Of a DNA stretch of 15,354 nt, positions 6,640 through 14,961 are shown piece by piece. The notes under the pieces were generated by a model. The model searched no databases and had not been told where the DNA came from. It saw only the letters and a list, made by a program, of their open reading frames with translations. This stretch comes from Sulfurovaceae bacterium (GTDB taxonomy: Bacteria; Campylobacterota; Campylobacteria; Campylobacterales; Sulfurovaceae). The stretch spans positions 7,470 to 22,823 of the forward strand of contig JAOZOG010000010.1 in NCBI GenBank assembly GCA_029933395.1. The letters are read 5' to 3'. Made by a program: the position numbers and the translations under genes. Within the stretch, counting starts at the first letter, position 1; every line of letters begins with the position of its first letter.

Positions 6640-8082
6640 ATGTATTATATTGTCAACCAGGATAAACAGATTGTCGCAGCGGATGCTGATTTCTTATCGC
6701 TCTTGAATATACAGAGCCTGCAGGAGCTGTTCACTCAAGTAGCAAGCGGTCAAATCAATTTCAATGAAGCGGATGATCAGACTTTGGAAGTCAGCACCGC
6801 GTCAGGTACACTGACCTTGGACAGAAGCAGCCATCCACTCAGCACACTGATGGGAGATCTGCTGCTCTGCAACGTCTCTGAGCCTGCAGAGGAAGAGAAG
6901 CACGATGAGGAAAAGGGTGAAGAGCCGATTGCCTTTGATGCAGAGGCCGAAGAGGAGAAAATCCCTTTTTCCATAGAGGAAAAGCCGGAAGCGAAAGTTT
7001 CTGAGCCCGCAGCAGTCGAAGAGAAAGCGAAAGAGATCGAAGATCTTATCAAGCCCGATACAGAAACAGAAGCCGAAGAAGATACAGTCGCTTTTCTCAA
7101 AACTACCGAAGAGAATGAGTCGGAAATAGCAGAAAAGACACCTGAAGCTCCCGAGGCCAAAGAGGAAGAGACGATTGACTTTCTCAAAATGGAAACAGAA
7201 GAAGAGGAAAACCTCACTCTTCCTCAAGAGCGAGAAGAGGAGGATCTTGGCAAAAACGACGAGGAGTACAAGGTCGTAGAAGAGGAGACCGACACCATCA
7301 ATCTCCTGCCTGACGAGGAGATCGATCACCTGAAGCCCGAAGAAATAGCGGCAGAGGATCTCGTCGTCGATGCCGAGGCGATCAGCCAAACGCTGGGTAT
7401 CTCCAAAGAAGACTACACCCAGTTCCTCAATGAATTTATCGACAAGGCGATCGAAGAGGAAGAGGCTGTCAAAAATGTCGACAATCCCGATCACGAAAAA
7501 GCGGTTAGTTCTCTATACAAACTCTCCCAGATGCTCCACCTGACTGCCCTCTCGGATATTCTCAAAAGTGTCACCGGGCAAACTGGCAAAGGAGAGGAGA
7601 AATCGATCGAGATCTTCTATCATGCGCTTTCCAATATGACAACGTACGCTGAAACATCTGCCCCGGAGACACCGGAACCCGAAGAGACAAGCTATGCCAA
7701 AGAGATCTGCCACCTCTCACTCGAAGGGGTCAAGCCCATCCATTTTGACTTCCAGCCCCAGCAGGCCTCTGAAGATCTGGGACTGCCACTCGAGCTGATT
7801 ATCGAATTTACCCATGACTTCATTGTGCAGGCACACGAAGCGGAAGAGATCTTCTTCGATGCCTGCAAAAAAGGTGATATCGATACCATTCACAGAACGG
7901 CACACAAGCTCAAAGGGGTCGCCAGCAATCTCAGAATCGTTCCACTGGCAGAGACACTCGAAGAGCTTCAGTTCTGCGAAGATACCTCACGTTTTGAGCC
8001 GCTGCTGAAAAAATACTGGGGTCAGTTCCTGGCGCTTGAAAACCTTATGGATATCCTATCAGACAAAAAGGGAGGAGAATAG
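6640..8082 (+). CDS. Acidic adaptor with two Hpt domains, one degenerate
   Basis: This 480-residue soluble protein is best read as a phosphotransfer adaptor. Residues 1-85 form a small domain (MYYIVNQDKQIVAADADFL) that looks like a minimal PAS but is not a family I can name. Residues 85-235 are a glutamate-rich, probably disordered linker with recurring short motifs (DTVAFLK, ETIDFLK, DTINLLP). Two homologous helical domains follow. The first (about 250-320) begins LGISKEDYTQFLNEFI and has Tyr293 where the phosphohistidine should be (SLYKLSQ). The second (about 375-470) begins LGLPLELIIEFTHDFI and has the canonical AHKLKGVASNL with His422. The second domain should therefore pass phosphate between receivers, while the first cannot. 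A strong AAGGAG site precedes the ATG. The gene ends three bases before the kinase start, so the two are coupled. Domain boundaries are by eye. Confidence 0.87.
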   Translation: MYYIVNQDKQIVAADADFLSLLNIQSLQELFTQVASGQINFNEADDQTLEVSTASGTLTLDRSSHPLSTLMGDLLLCNVSEPAEEEKHDEEKGEEPIAFDAEAEEEKIPFSIEEKPEAKVSEPAAVEEKAKEIEDLIKPDTETEAEEDTVAFLKTTEENESEIAEKTPEAPEAKEEETIDFLKMETEEEENLTLPQEREEEDLGKNDEEYKVVEEETDTINLLPDEEIDHLKPEEIAAEDLVVDAEAISQTLGISKEDYTQFLNEFIDKAIEEEEAVKNVDNPDHEKAVSSLYKLSQMLHLTALSDILKSVTGQTGKGEEKSIEIFYHALSNMTTYAETSAPETPEPEETSYAKEICHLSLEGVKPIHFDFQPQQASEDLGLPLELIIEFTHDFIVQAHEAEEIFFDACKKGDIDTIHRTAHKLKGVASNLRIVPLAETLEELQFCEDTSRFEPLLKKYWGQFLALENLMDILSDKKGGE

Positions 8083-8085
8083 ACT

Positions 8086-11000
8086 ATGACGATTAGAAAC
8101 AGATTGAAAGTAACCGGGCTCATACCCATTGCTCTCCTGGTTTTGCTTTCGAGTTATTTCCTGGTGACCTCTTACCAAAATTACGAAAAAGCAAATGCAC
8201 TCAAAACCGTACTGAAAAATAACGCCGTCTTGAACGATATGCAGATCCAGATAGGCAAAGAGCGTGGCCTGACTGCACTCTATATGGGTTCCGATAGAAA
8301 AAGTTTTATCGATCCACTGCATAAACAGAGAGCCGTTGTCGACACTTCTGTCAAAAAACTTCGCAGAGATCTCATCATCCAGACCAAAGTCTATCTTCCT
8401 TTTCTGCTGAAAGATATACAGCTGCTCGATGCTGAAAAATACAAGCTTCTACTGAAAAACACTTCAAAACTTCCCGGCATCAGAGCCAAGGCCGACAAAG
8501 AAGGAAGCAGCTTCTCGGAAGTTTTCTTCAAGGGCTATACGCAGCAAATTGCTACTCCGATCTTGGATAACCTTCTTCAGACCAACAATTTTGCATTGAA
8601 CACGGAAATATCCTCTCTCATCTCTACTCTCAACAAAATTGACGTGGCCAAAGAGAGTGTTGGACTGGAGAGAGGCTTTGTTGCCTATTTTATGATCAAG
8701 AAAGCGTCAATGGATTTTGACGAAATTGCAATGTGGGATAGCTTTAAAACCAGAGCGAACGGTTTCGATCCCCGTGAGATTACTGACCCCACCGTAGCAA
8801 AGGCTGTCCAGCAGCTCTATAATGATCCCAAAAATAAAGAGATGCTTGCCAATCTGGCAGAAACCTCTTCCGCCATTCAGACCGATGTGGACAATGGAGA
8901 CTATGCCGAGGATCCAACCGACTGGTTCAGCCTCCAGACCAAGAAGATTTCACTGCTCTCCAAAGCACAGACGATTGTCGCCAGCAGACTCTGGGAAAAA
9001 TCAGAGGCTTATCTTGAGGAGCAGATCCTCACACTCGCCATCTCCGTCCTGATCTGGCTGCTCGCTCTCGTACTCGCTGTCGTCGGCTATATGACTACAA
9101 GAGATATTACCAGCAACATCAAAGAGCTCGAGGATGTTCTCAACAAGGCGGTCAACGAGATGAAAGAGAGTGATCAGTATCTTCTTTCTGACACTGCAGC
9201 GATTGAAAATGTCGAACTCGACACGCACGAGGGAACCAAGACAGCCTACAGATTCCTGGAGCAGCTGGTAGACCGCGCAAAAGAAGACAAACAGTCGGCA
9301 CTGCAGGCCAATGAAGCAAAATCACTCTTCCTTGCCAATATGTCACACGAAATCCGGACACCACTCAACGGTATCGTCGGCTTTACAGAGCTTCTCAAAA
9401 CAACGGAGCTCAATGATGAACAGCGCGAATTCCTCTCGATCATCGACAAAAGTTCCGAAAACCTGCTGAGCATCATCAACAATATTCTCGACCTCTCCAA
9501 AGTTGAAAGCAACAAAGTCGAAGTCGAAAATATTGTCTTTAGTACCGAAGAGGAGTTCGACAGCGCGATTGAGACTTATGCCGTCGCCGCTGCAGAGAAG
9601 AATATCGACCTGAACTACTACCTGGATCCTACCATCAGCAAGAGCCTCAAGGGTGATCCTACCAAGATCAAAGAGATTCTTATCAACCTGATGAGTAACG
9701 CGATCAAGTTCACCAGTTACGGCGGAACGATCAATGTCGAAATCAAAAAGATCAAGAGCGATGAGGGCGACAAAATACGCTTCAGCGTGCAGGATAACGG
9801 CATCGGCATGACCCGAGAGCAACAAACCAGAATCTTTACAGCGTTCTCTCAAGCAGATATCTCTGTCACCAGAAAGTATGGCGGTACCGGTCTCGGCCTG
9901 ACACTCTCCAGCCAGTTCGTGGAACTGATGGGCGGAGAACTTGAAGTTGAAAGCACCAAGGATCAGGGCTCCACCTTCTACTTCACTCTGCCGCTCGAAG
10001 AGCTCCCCTCTACGGAAACCGACCTCTTCAATGCCTTTACGTCACTGGCTCTTGCCAAGTACGAGCAGGAGATACCGACCAAGCTCGATAACTATCTCGA
10101 CAGCTACTTCGAGTACTTCGGGCCGAAAGTCAAACTCTTCGAATCGGTCAGCGAACTCAAGGAGCTCAAAGAGAGCGGGCGCTATGCAGGCTACTGGGTC
10201 GATATCGACAATGCACAACAGGGCATTCTCGATTCACTTCACAACATCAACAAATCCGAGCTGATCATCATCGCCAATGTTACCAGTCGTGACAAAATAG
10301 AGAAACTGGGCGTTATACAGGACAATGTCCTCTACAAGCCTGTCACACTGAAAAAAATCAGAGAGATACTCCTCAGAGAAACGAGCACGGAGGCCAAAGA
10401 GGTCGAGACAGCCGCCAGGGGTGTCTACTTTGATGCAAAAGCACTGGTGGCGGAAGACAATATCATCAACCAGAAACTGATCAAACATATTCTCGAAGAG
10501 TCCGGACTCAAGGTTGAGATAGCGAACAATGGATTGGAAGCATTCGAAAAACGTCGTAACAAAGAGTTCGATATCATCTTCATGGATATCCAGATGCCGG
10601 TAATGGATGGTATCGAAGCCACGCACGAGATTATTGACTACGAAGAGGATGAAGAGGTGCCACATATTCCGATCATCGCCCTGACCGCCAATGCGCTCAA
10701 GGGTGACAGAGAGAGGTTCCTCAGTGAAGGATTGGATGAATATATCTCCAAACCACTTGAGACCTCCGAACTTCTCGCCGTTCTCAACAAGTTCCTGAAA
10801 GAGAAAGCGGTAGGCAGATCAGAAGCAGCCTCCAGGCCGGAAGAGGAAACTACACCCGAGGCAACTCCACAAGAACATGAAACAGAAGCTACACCAGTTG
10901 CCGAAGCCCCCGCCGAGTCGCCCCAAGTGGCAAAAAGAGGAGAAGAGAAAATCCTTATTGCCAAGAGAAGTCTCCTGGAAGGGCGCATTCTTGCCAAAAT

Positions 11001-11268
11001 GGTTGATAACCTCGGCCTGGACTATCAGATTCTTGAGAGTTCGTCTGATCTGACCAGCGAAGCAGTCTCGGGAAAATATGATATTCTCATTGCCGATGCA
11101 GATCTGCTGCCTGATGATCTAAGCCAGATAGAAGAAAGTGTTGCTATTATTGCGCTTTCGGACAGCGAAGAAGATCACAAGGCATTCAATGTGGCACGCG
11201 GAGAATCGATACCACACACACTCTCCGGAGAGATACTTGAAACTCTGATCAAAAAGTATAGAGGATAA
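8086..11268 (+). CDS. NIT-domain hybrid histidine kinase with three receiver-like domains
   Basis: A 1060-residue inner-membrane sensor kinase. A membrane segment (residues 10-28) and a second (314-335) enclose a periplasmic region of about 285 residues. Its two ERG motifs (59-61, 195-197, within IGKERGLTALYM and GLERGFVAYFM) are typical of the NIT domain associated with nitrate and nitrite sensing; the ligand here is unproven. The HisKA motif MSHEIRTPLNG has phospho-acceptor His421. The ATPase boxes NLMSNAIKF, DNGIGM, FTAFSQAD and GGTGLGL are intact. Three receiver-like domains follow. The first (about 643-765) keeps Asp706 and a Lys751-Pro pair but lacks the acidic pocket. The second (778-905) is canonical, with phospho-Asp834 in FMDIQMPVMDG. 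After a Pro/Glu/Thr-rich linker, the third (956-1060) keeps only an Asp1004 equivalent. There is no Hpt of its own; the upstream gene supplies one. A GGAGGAGAA site precedes the ATG. Confidence 0.92.
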   Translation: MTIRNRLKVTGLIPIALLVLLSSYFLVTSYQNYEKANALKTVLKNNAVLNDMQIQIGKERGLTALYMGSDRKSFIDPLHKQRAVVDTSVKKLRRDLIIQTKVYLPFLLKDIQLLDAEKYKLLLKNTSKLPGIRAKADKEGSSFSEVFFKGYTQQIATPILDNLLQTNNFALNTEISSLISTLNKIDVAKESVGLERGFVAYFMIKKASMDFDEIAMWDSFKTRANGFDPREITDPTVAKAVQQLYNDPKNKEMLANLAETSSAIQTDVDNGDYAEDPTDWFSLQTKKISLLSKAQTIVASRLWEKSEAYLEEQILTLAISVLIWLLALVLAVVGYMTTRDITSNIKELEDVLNKAVNEMKESDQYLLSDTAAIENVELDTHEGTKTAYRFLEQLVDRAKEDKQSALQANEAKSLFLANMSHEIRTPLNGIVGFTELLKTTELNDEQREFLSIIDKSSENLLSIINNILDLSKVESNKVEVENIVFSTEEEFDSAIETYAVAAAEKNIDLNYYLDPTISKSLKGDPTKIKEILINLMSNAIKFTSYGGTINVEIKKIKSDEGDKIRFSVQDNGIGMTREQQTRIFTAFSQADISVTRKYGGTGLGLTLSSQFVELMGGELEVESTKDQGSTFYFTLPLEELPSTETDLFNAFTSLALAKYEQEIPTKLDNYLDSYFEYFGPKVKLFESVSELKELKESGRYAGYWVDIDNAQQGILDSLHNINKSELIIIANVTSRDKIEKLGVIQDNVLYKPVTLKKIREILLRETSTEAKEVETAARGVYFDAKALVAEDNIINQKLIKHILEESGLKVEIANNGLEAFEKRRNKEFDIIFMDIQMPVMDGIEATHEIIDYEEDEEVPHIPIIALTANALKGDRERFLSEGLDEYISKPLETSELLAVLNKFLKEKAVGRSEAASRPEEETTPEATPQEHETEATPVAEAPAESPQVAKRGEEKILIAKRSLLEGRILAKMVDNLGLDYQILESSSDLTSEAVSGKYDILIADADLLPDDLSQIEESVAIIALSDSEEDHKAFNVARGESIPHTLSGEILETLIKKYRG

Positions 11269-11271
11269 ATA

Positions 11272-11637
11272 ATGGGTTTAACTGTTTTGATCGTAGATGA
11301 CGACATGATAAATAGAATGCTGCTAAAGGCACTTTTGAAAAAAAATCCCAAAGTCAGCACCGTCATAGAGGCTGAAAATGGATCGGATGCACTGGAAAAA
11401 ACAAGAAGCAGAAGTGATATCAACCTGATACTGCTCGATGTCATGATGCCAATACTGAATGGTATCGAGTTTCTCAAAATCTTCCGTGCAGATATGGCAA
11501 ATAGCCATATCCCTGTTATCGTCCTGACGACTGATGATACCAGGAAGACCGAGGTCTTTGATAACGGGGCAAACGATTTTCTCCGAAAGCCCATTCTTGA
11601 GAAAGATTTGGTGCGTATCATCGATCAGTGGACCTGA
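11272..11637 (+). CDS. Single-domain response regulator (CheY-like)
   Basis: A 121-residue protein that is only a receiver domain. All key residues are present: the acidic cluster DDD (9-11), phospho-acceptor Asp56 in LLDVMMP, Thr86/Thr87 in VIVLTTDD and Lys106 followed by Pro. There is no DNA-binding, GGDEF or other output domain, so it must act by binding a partner or as a phosphate relay. It starts three bases after the kinase stop with AGAGGA as ribosome site, the last gene of the operon. The likely donor is His422 of the adaptor or the kinase itself; this is inference from gene order. Its target is not in the window. Confidence 0.93.
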   Translation: MGLTVLIVDDDMINRMLLKALLKKNPKVSTVIEAENGSDALEKTRSRSDINLILLDVMMPILNGIEFLKIFRADMANSHIPVIVLTTDDTRKTEVFDNGANDFLRKPILEKDLVRIIDQWT

Positions 11638-11664
11638 TCAGGCAAAAAATCAAGGTGGTGCTGT

Positions 11665-11690
11665 GTAGGGTGTTGTCCCCCGACAACACC
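11665..11690. repeat. GTAG-headed hairpin, REP-like, between response regulator and lon
   Basis: GTAG (11665-11668) is followed by a perfect stem GGTGTTGTC (11669-11677), a CCCC loop and GACAACACC (11682-11690). It lies between two convergent genes, two bases beyond the lon stop. It could end transcription from one or both sides, although no strong T-run follows (AATTAAAT on the plus strand). The GTAG head plus GGT...ACC stem is shared with the pair at 14148-14213, which suggests a dispersed REP-type element. Confidence 0.6.
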
Positions 11691-11692
11691 AA

Positions 11693-14110
11693 TTAAATCA
11701 GCACTTTTTTCAGCACCTCTTCGATACGCTTTACAGCAATAATTTCAATATTATCTTTCACTTCATCGGGAATATCTTCAAGATCTCTCTGGTAATTTTT
11801 CACAGGAATCAATGCCCTGTCCACACCGGCCTTATAGGCTGCGATCAGCTTCTCTTTGAGTCCACCTATCGGTAGCACTTTTCCCGTCAGCGTCAACTCT
11901 CCGGTCATCGCTACTTTATTGTCGACTTTCCGGTCACTCAGGATCGATGCGATAGCCGTTGCCATCGTAATCCCCGCACTTGGGCCATCTTTGGGGGTTG
12001 CCCCCTCGGGGACGTGGATATGAAGGTCATAGCGCTTGTAGACTTCACTGGCATCCACCCTCACCTTCTCTTCCCTCTCTCTGGCATTGAGGGGGATACT
12101 CTCACGGGGTATTTTGAGTGTACCCCTGTCTACCAGTATCTTCACAACACTATATGCGATCCGTGCCGACTCTTTCATCACATCTCCGAGACTGCCGGTC
12201 AGCTGTATCGTGCCCTTCCCCTTGATCTTGATCGCCTCTATCGTCAGAACATCCCCACCTACTGCGGTCCAGGCCAAGCCATTGACGACACCGATCTGCG
12301 GTGCCTCTTCTACCGGTGAAATCTCGAAAACTTTTTTATCTGCATATTTATCAAGATTTTTCAGCGTGATAGAGACTTTACTCAGTGATCTGTCTTCGAG
12401 CAGTTTTCGAGCACTCTTTCGCATCAGTGCTGCCAGTTTGCGTCGCAGATTTCGCACACCGGGCTCGCGGGTATACTCTTCGATCAGCTTCCTTAATGCG
12501 GATGAAGAGAGTGAAAATTCACGTTTTTTAAGCGCATGCTTTTTCAACTCCTGCGGAATCAGATAGCGCCGTGCGATTTCAAATTTTTCATTGGGCGTAT
12601 AGCTGCTTAGAGAGATGAACTCCATTCTGTCACGCAGAGGCGAAGGAATTCTCCCCACATCGTTCGCTGTCGCGATGAAGATCACTTTGCTCAGGTCGAT
12701 ATGGAAATTGAGGTAATAGTCTCTATAGTGATCATTCTGCTCCGGATCGAGGATCTCCAGCAGTGCCGCTGTCGGATCGCCCCGCTGACTTCGGCCCACT
12801 TTGTCGATCTCATCGAGTACGATTACGGGATCCATTTTCTTGGCTTCGATCAACCCCTGTACCAGTCTGCCGGGCATTGCGCCCACATAGGTCCGGCGAT
12901 GGCCTCTCAGCTCATTGACATCTTCCAACCCACCCAGTGCGATACGCACCAGAGGCCGCTTCAGGGCTGTGGCGATGGAGTTTGCCAAAGATGTCTTTCC
13001 GACACCCGGAGGGCCCGAAAAACAGAGTATCACTCCCTTGGATTCACTCTGCTTGACACCCCTGAGTTCCGCCAGTTCACGCACAGAAAAGAACTCTACG
13101 ATACGCTCTTTGGGCTTCTCGAGTGAATAGTGGTCTTTGTCCAGTTCATTCGCCACATCACTGACACTCAGTTTTTTCCTGGCAAATTTGCCGAATGGCA
13201 TCTCGAAGACCCACTCCAGATAACTCTGCAGGATATTGGCGTCCGCACTGTCGGGATGAATCCGGGCAAAACGGTCGAGCTGTTTTTTGATTTCATTATA
13301 GGCATCCTCTTTCAGATACTTTTTGATCGCTTCGAGTTTCTCGCGAAAGAGCGCGATCTCCTCTTCCCTCTGTGTGTCGACTCCCAGATCTTTCTGTATC
13401 TGCTTGAGCTGCTCTTTGAGAAAATACTCTTTGTTGGTCTGTTCGATTTTTGAGTGGACTTTGTTGCGTATCTCCCGCTGCACCTTGGCTGATTCTATCT
13501 CTTCGATGATGATATCTACCAATGCAAGGAGGCGCTTTTCGATATCGTTTTCGATATAGAGTTCGTATGCCTGCGTCTTATTCAGCTTCAGCATAGAGGA
13601 GACCAGATCGGCGATACGGTGCGGTTCATCGTTCTCCTCGATCGTTCTGAGCAGGTCCGCGGGGAAAGCACTGTTGACAGAGGAGAGCTGTTTGATCTTG
13701 TCACGCAATATATCCATCAATGCATCGACTTTGAGCTGGTTGTACCCTTCATTCTGGATGATATCGATGATCCCACGGGGGAATTCACCATTCACCGGTT
13801 CCGTGATCACGCCACGGGCCAGCCCCTGAAAGAGGATCTTGACCCGGCCGTCAGGGATATGCACTTTGCGCATAATCGAACCGATCACGCCATAACTGTA
13901 GATGGAATCAAACTCCCGCTCCCCCTCGTGCCCCTCTCTGGTAGAGGTCACGAAAAGCAGAGAGTTGTTCTCCATCGCGTAGCTTGCCGCATCGATATCC
14001 TCCTGCGAACTCAAAAAAATCGGACTGATCATAAAAGGATAGAAAAAGAGCTCATCCTCTATGACGATTGGCAAAATGGTTGGAAATGCATCGTAGTCAC
14101 TTAGTTGCAT
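11693..14110 (-). CDS. lon: ATP-dependent protease La
   Basis: Lon is a cytoplasmic ATP-driven serine protease that degrades damaged and selected regulatory proteins. The 805-residue protein has the three parts of LonA. The N-terminal substrate domain and coiled coil (about 1-310) include KEYFLKEQLKQIQKDLG. The AAA+ module has Walker A GPPGVGKTS, Walker B VIVLDEIDKV and the arginine-bearing PSPLRDRMEFI. The protease domain has catalytic Ser711 in KDGPSAG and Lys754 in GGLKEK. Nothing is missing. The ATG at 14110 is preceded by AAAGGA about ten bases upstream. AT-rich sequence just before that could hold a promoter, but no good -10 fits. Cotranscription with bamD across 132 bases is possible. 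The gene is flanked on both sides by REP-like palindromes. I saw no HAIR- or CIRCE-type heat-shock operator upstream. Confidence 0.97.
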   Translation of the reverse strand: MQLSDYDAFPTILPIVIEDELFFYPFMISPIFLSSQEDIDAASYAMENNSLLFVTSTREGHEGEREFDSIYSYGVIGSIMRKVHIPDGRVKILFQGLARGVITEPVNGEFPRGIIDIIQNEGYNQLKVDALMDILRDKIKQLSSVNSAFPADLLRTIEENDEPHRIADLVSSMLKLNKTQAYELYIENDIEKRLLALVDIIIEEIESAKVQREIRNKVHSKIEQTNKEYFLKEQLKQIQKDLGVDTQREEEIALFREKLEAIKKYLKEDAYNEIKKQLDRFARIHPDSADANILQSYLEWVFEMPFGKFARKKLSVSDVANELDKDHYSLEKPKERIVEFFSVRELAELRGVKQSESKGVILCFSGPPGVGKTSLANSIATALKRPLVRIALGGLEDVNELRGHRRTYVGAMPGRLVQGLIEAKKMDPVIVLDEIDKVGRSQRGDPTAALLEILDPEQNDHYRDYYLNFHIDLSKVIFIATANDVGRIPSPLRDRMEFISLSSYTPNEKFEIARRYLIPQELKKHALKKREFSLSSSALRKLIEEYTREPGVRNLRRKLAALMRKSARKLLEDRSLSKVSITLKNLDKYADKKVFEISPVEEAPQIGVVNGLAWTAVGGDVLTIEAIKIKGKGTIQLTGSLGDVMKESARIAYSVVKILVDRGTLKIPRESIPLNAREREEKVRVDASEVYKRYDLHIHVPEGATPKDGPSAGITMATAIASILSDRKVDNKVAMTGELTLTGKVLPIGGLKEKLIAAYKAGVDRALIPVKNYQRDLEDIPDEVKDNIEIIAVKRIEEVLKKVLI

Positions 14111-14147
14111 CTATTCTTTATCCTTTGATAATATATTTATTTCGGCG

Positions 14148-14213
14148 TGGTCGATGATATCGACCCTACGCGTGCAAATTCTGATAACCCTGTAGGGTCG
14201 ATACAATCGACCA
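14148..14213. repeat. Inverted pair of GTAG-headed REP-like palindromes
   Basis: Arms 14148-14169 and 14192-14213 are 22 bases each, inverted, with only two mismatches, around a 22-base spacer. Each arm is also a hairpin by itself: GGTCGAT, a three-base loop, ATCGACC (14149-14165 and 14196-14212). Each carries a GTAG head on its inner side (CTAC at 14166-14169, GTAG at 14192-14195). This layout of two head-to-head hairpins matches a REP doublet (BIME). It lies in the bamD-lon gap, 37 bases upstream of the lon start codon, so in RNA it could form one long stem or two small ones. No adjoining transposase is present. Confidence 0.65.
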
Positions 14214-14242
14214 ACCCCACACATCGGCCAATTTCAAGCAAA

Positions 14243-14884
14243 TCAGTCAAAAACCTTGCTCAGAATACCTTTTTTAGGCAGATCGATATCCCCCAAATTC
14301 AACGGTAACTGCTTATTCTTTTGGCGATACGCTTTCGCACCCTTGGTTTTTCCTATACGGGTATAAAGAGCCGCGATATTTTCATTGAGAAGGTACTGGC
14401 TCATATGGAGTCTGACCAGTATCGTTTTGACCAGCGGATCATAGGGTGAACCGGGGTGGCGCAGGACAAACTTCTCCCCGTTACTCACGGTATCAAGCAT
14501 CAGTTTTTGATCTTTGTTGACATCCGAGATACCCATAAAAGCGGATTTGAGCTTCATGAAGTCCGCATACTCCCGGCCGTCACTCGTCGCAAAGCGCCTG
14601 TTGTACTCGTCGAAATAGTAGTTGGCCATCAGATACTCTTCTTTGTCCATATGCCCATGCGCGAGCATGATGATCGCCGTGGGAAGCAGCGGTGATCGCA
14701 TATGTTCACTCTTGAGCGAGAGGTAATATTCGTCTGCCTTGTCCATATCGGATTTGGCGACCGATTCGGCAACTTTTTTATACCAGTAGAGTGCCGGCTT
14801 GTTGTATTCGGATACTTCATCTTTTTTTGCGCATCCGACAAAGACAAACAGGATAGCCAAAACAGCCCATAAACTCTTTTTCAT
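14243..14884 (-). CDS. bamD: Outer-membrane assembly lipoprotein BamD
   Basis: BamD is the essential lipoprotein partner of BamA, which inserts beta-barrel proteins into the outer membrane from the periplasmic side. The 213-residue protein starts MKKSLWAVLAILFVFVGC, a lipoprotein signal with acylated Cys18. The rest is helical with tetratricopeptide-like repeats: YWYKKVAESVAKSDMDKADEYY, AIIMLAHGHMDKEEYLMANYYFDEYNRRF and RHPGSPYDPLVKTILVRL. These fit the BamD/ComL family in length and layout. AAGGG lies upstream of the ATG. In Campylobacter and Helicobacter the same gene lies beside lon, which supports the call. It is divergent from proC. Confidence 0.88.
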   Translation of the reverse strand: MKKSLWAVLAILFVFVGCAKKDEVSEYNKPALYWYKKVAESVAKSDMDKADEYYLSLKSEHMRSPLLPTAIIMLAHGHMDKEEYLMANYYFDEYNRRFATSDGREYADFMKLKSAFMGISDVNKDQKLMLDTVSNGEKFVLRHPGSPYDPLVKTILVRLHMSQYLLNENIAALYTRIGKTKGAKAYRQKNKQLPLNLGDIDLPKKGILSKVFD

Positions 14885-14915
14885 ATCGTTACCCTTTTGT
14901 TGTTATAGTTTCTTT

Positions 14916-14921
14916 ATCATA
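14916..14921 (-). promoter_or_regulatory. Candidate -10 box for bamD
   Basis: TATGAT on the minus strand, 32 bases before the bamD start, matches the -10 consensus at five of six positions. TATAAC nearer the gene (complement of 14902-14907) is an alternative. No -35 is evident. Confidence 0.25.
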
Positions 14922-14955
14922 TCTTAAACTATGTAAAAAGCATATTATATTTCGC

Positions 14956-14961
14956 TATAAT
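14956..14961 (+). promoter_or_regulatory. Consensus -10 box for proC
   Basis: A perfect TATAAT lies 34 bases before the proC ATG and would start transcription near 14968, leaving a 28-base leader that contains the AAAGGAGAGA ribosome site (14981-14990). The upstream sequence is AT-rich without a clear -35, usual for housekeeping promoters of Campylobacterota. Confidence 0.6.

Noticed and set aside
6802..7494. Long minus-strand open frame (230 codons) opposite the Hpt adaptor
   Set aside because: It mirrors the glutamate-rich linker: GAA/GAG codons read backwards as Phe and Leu codons. No ribosome site, no recognisable domain, and the plus-strand gene is well supported.
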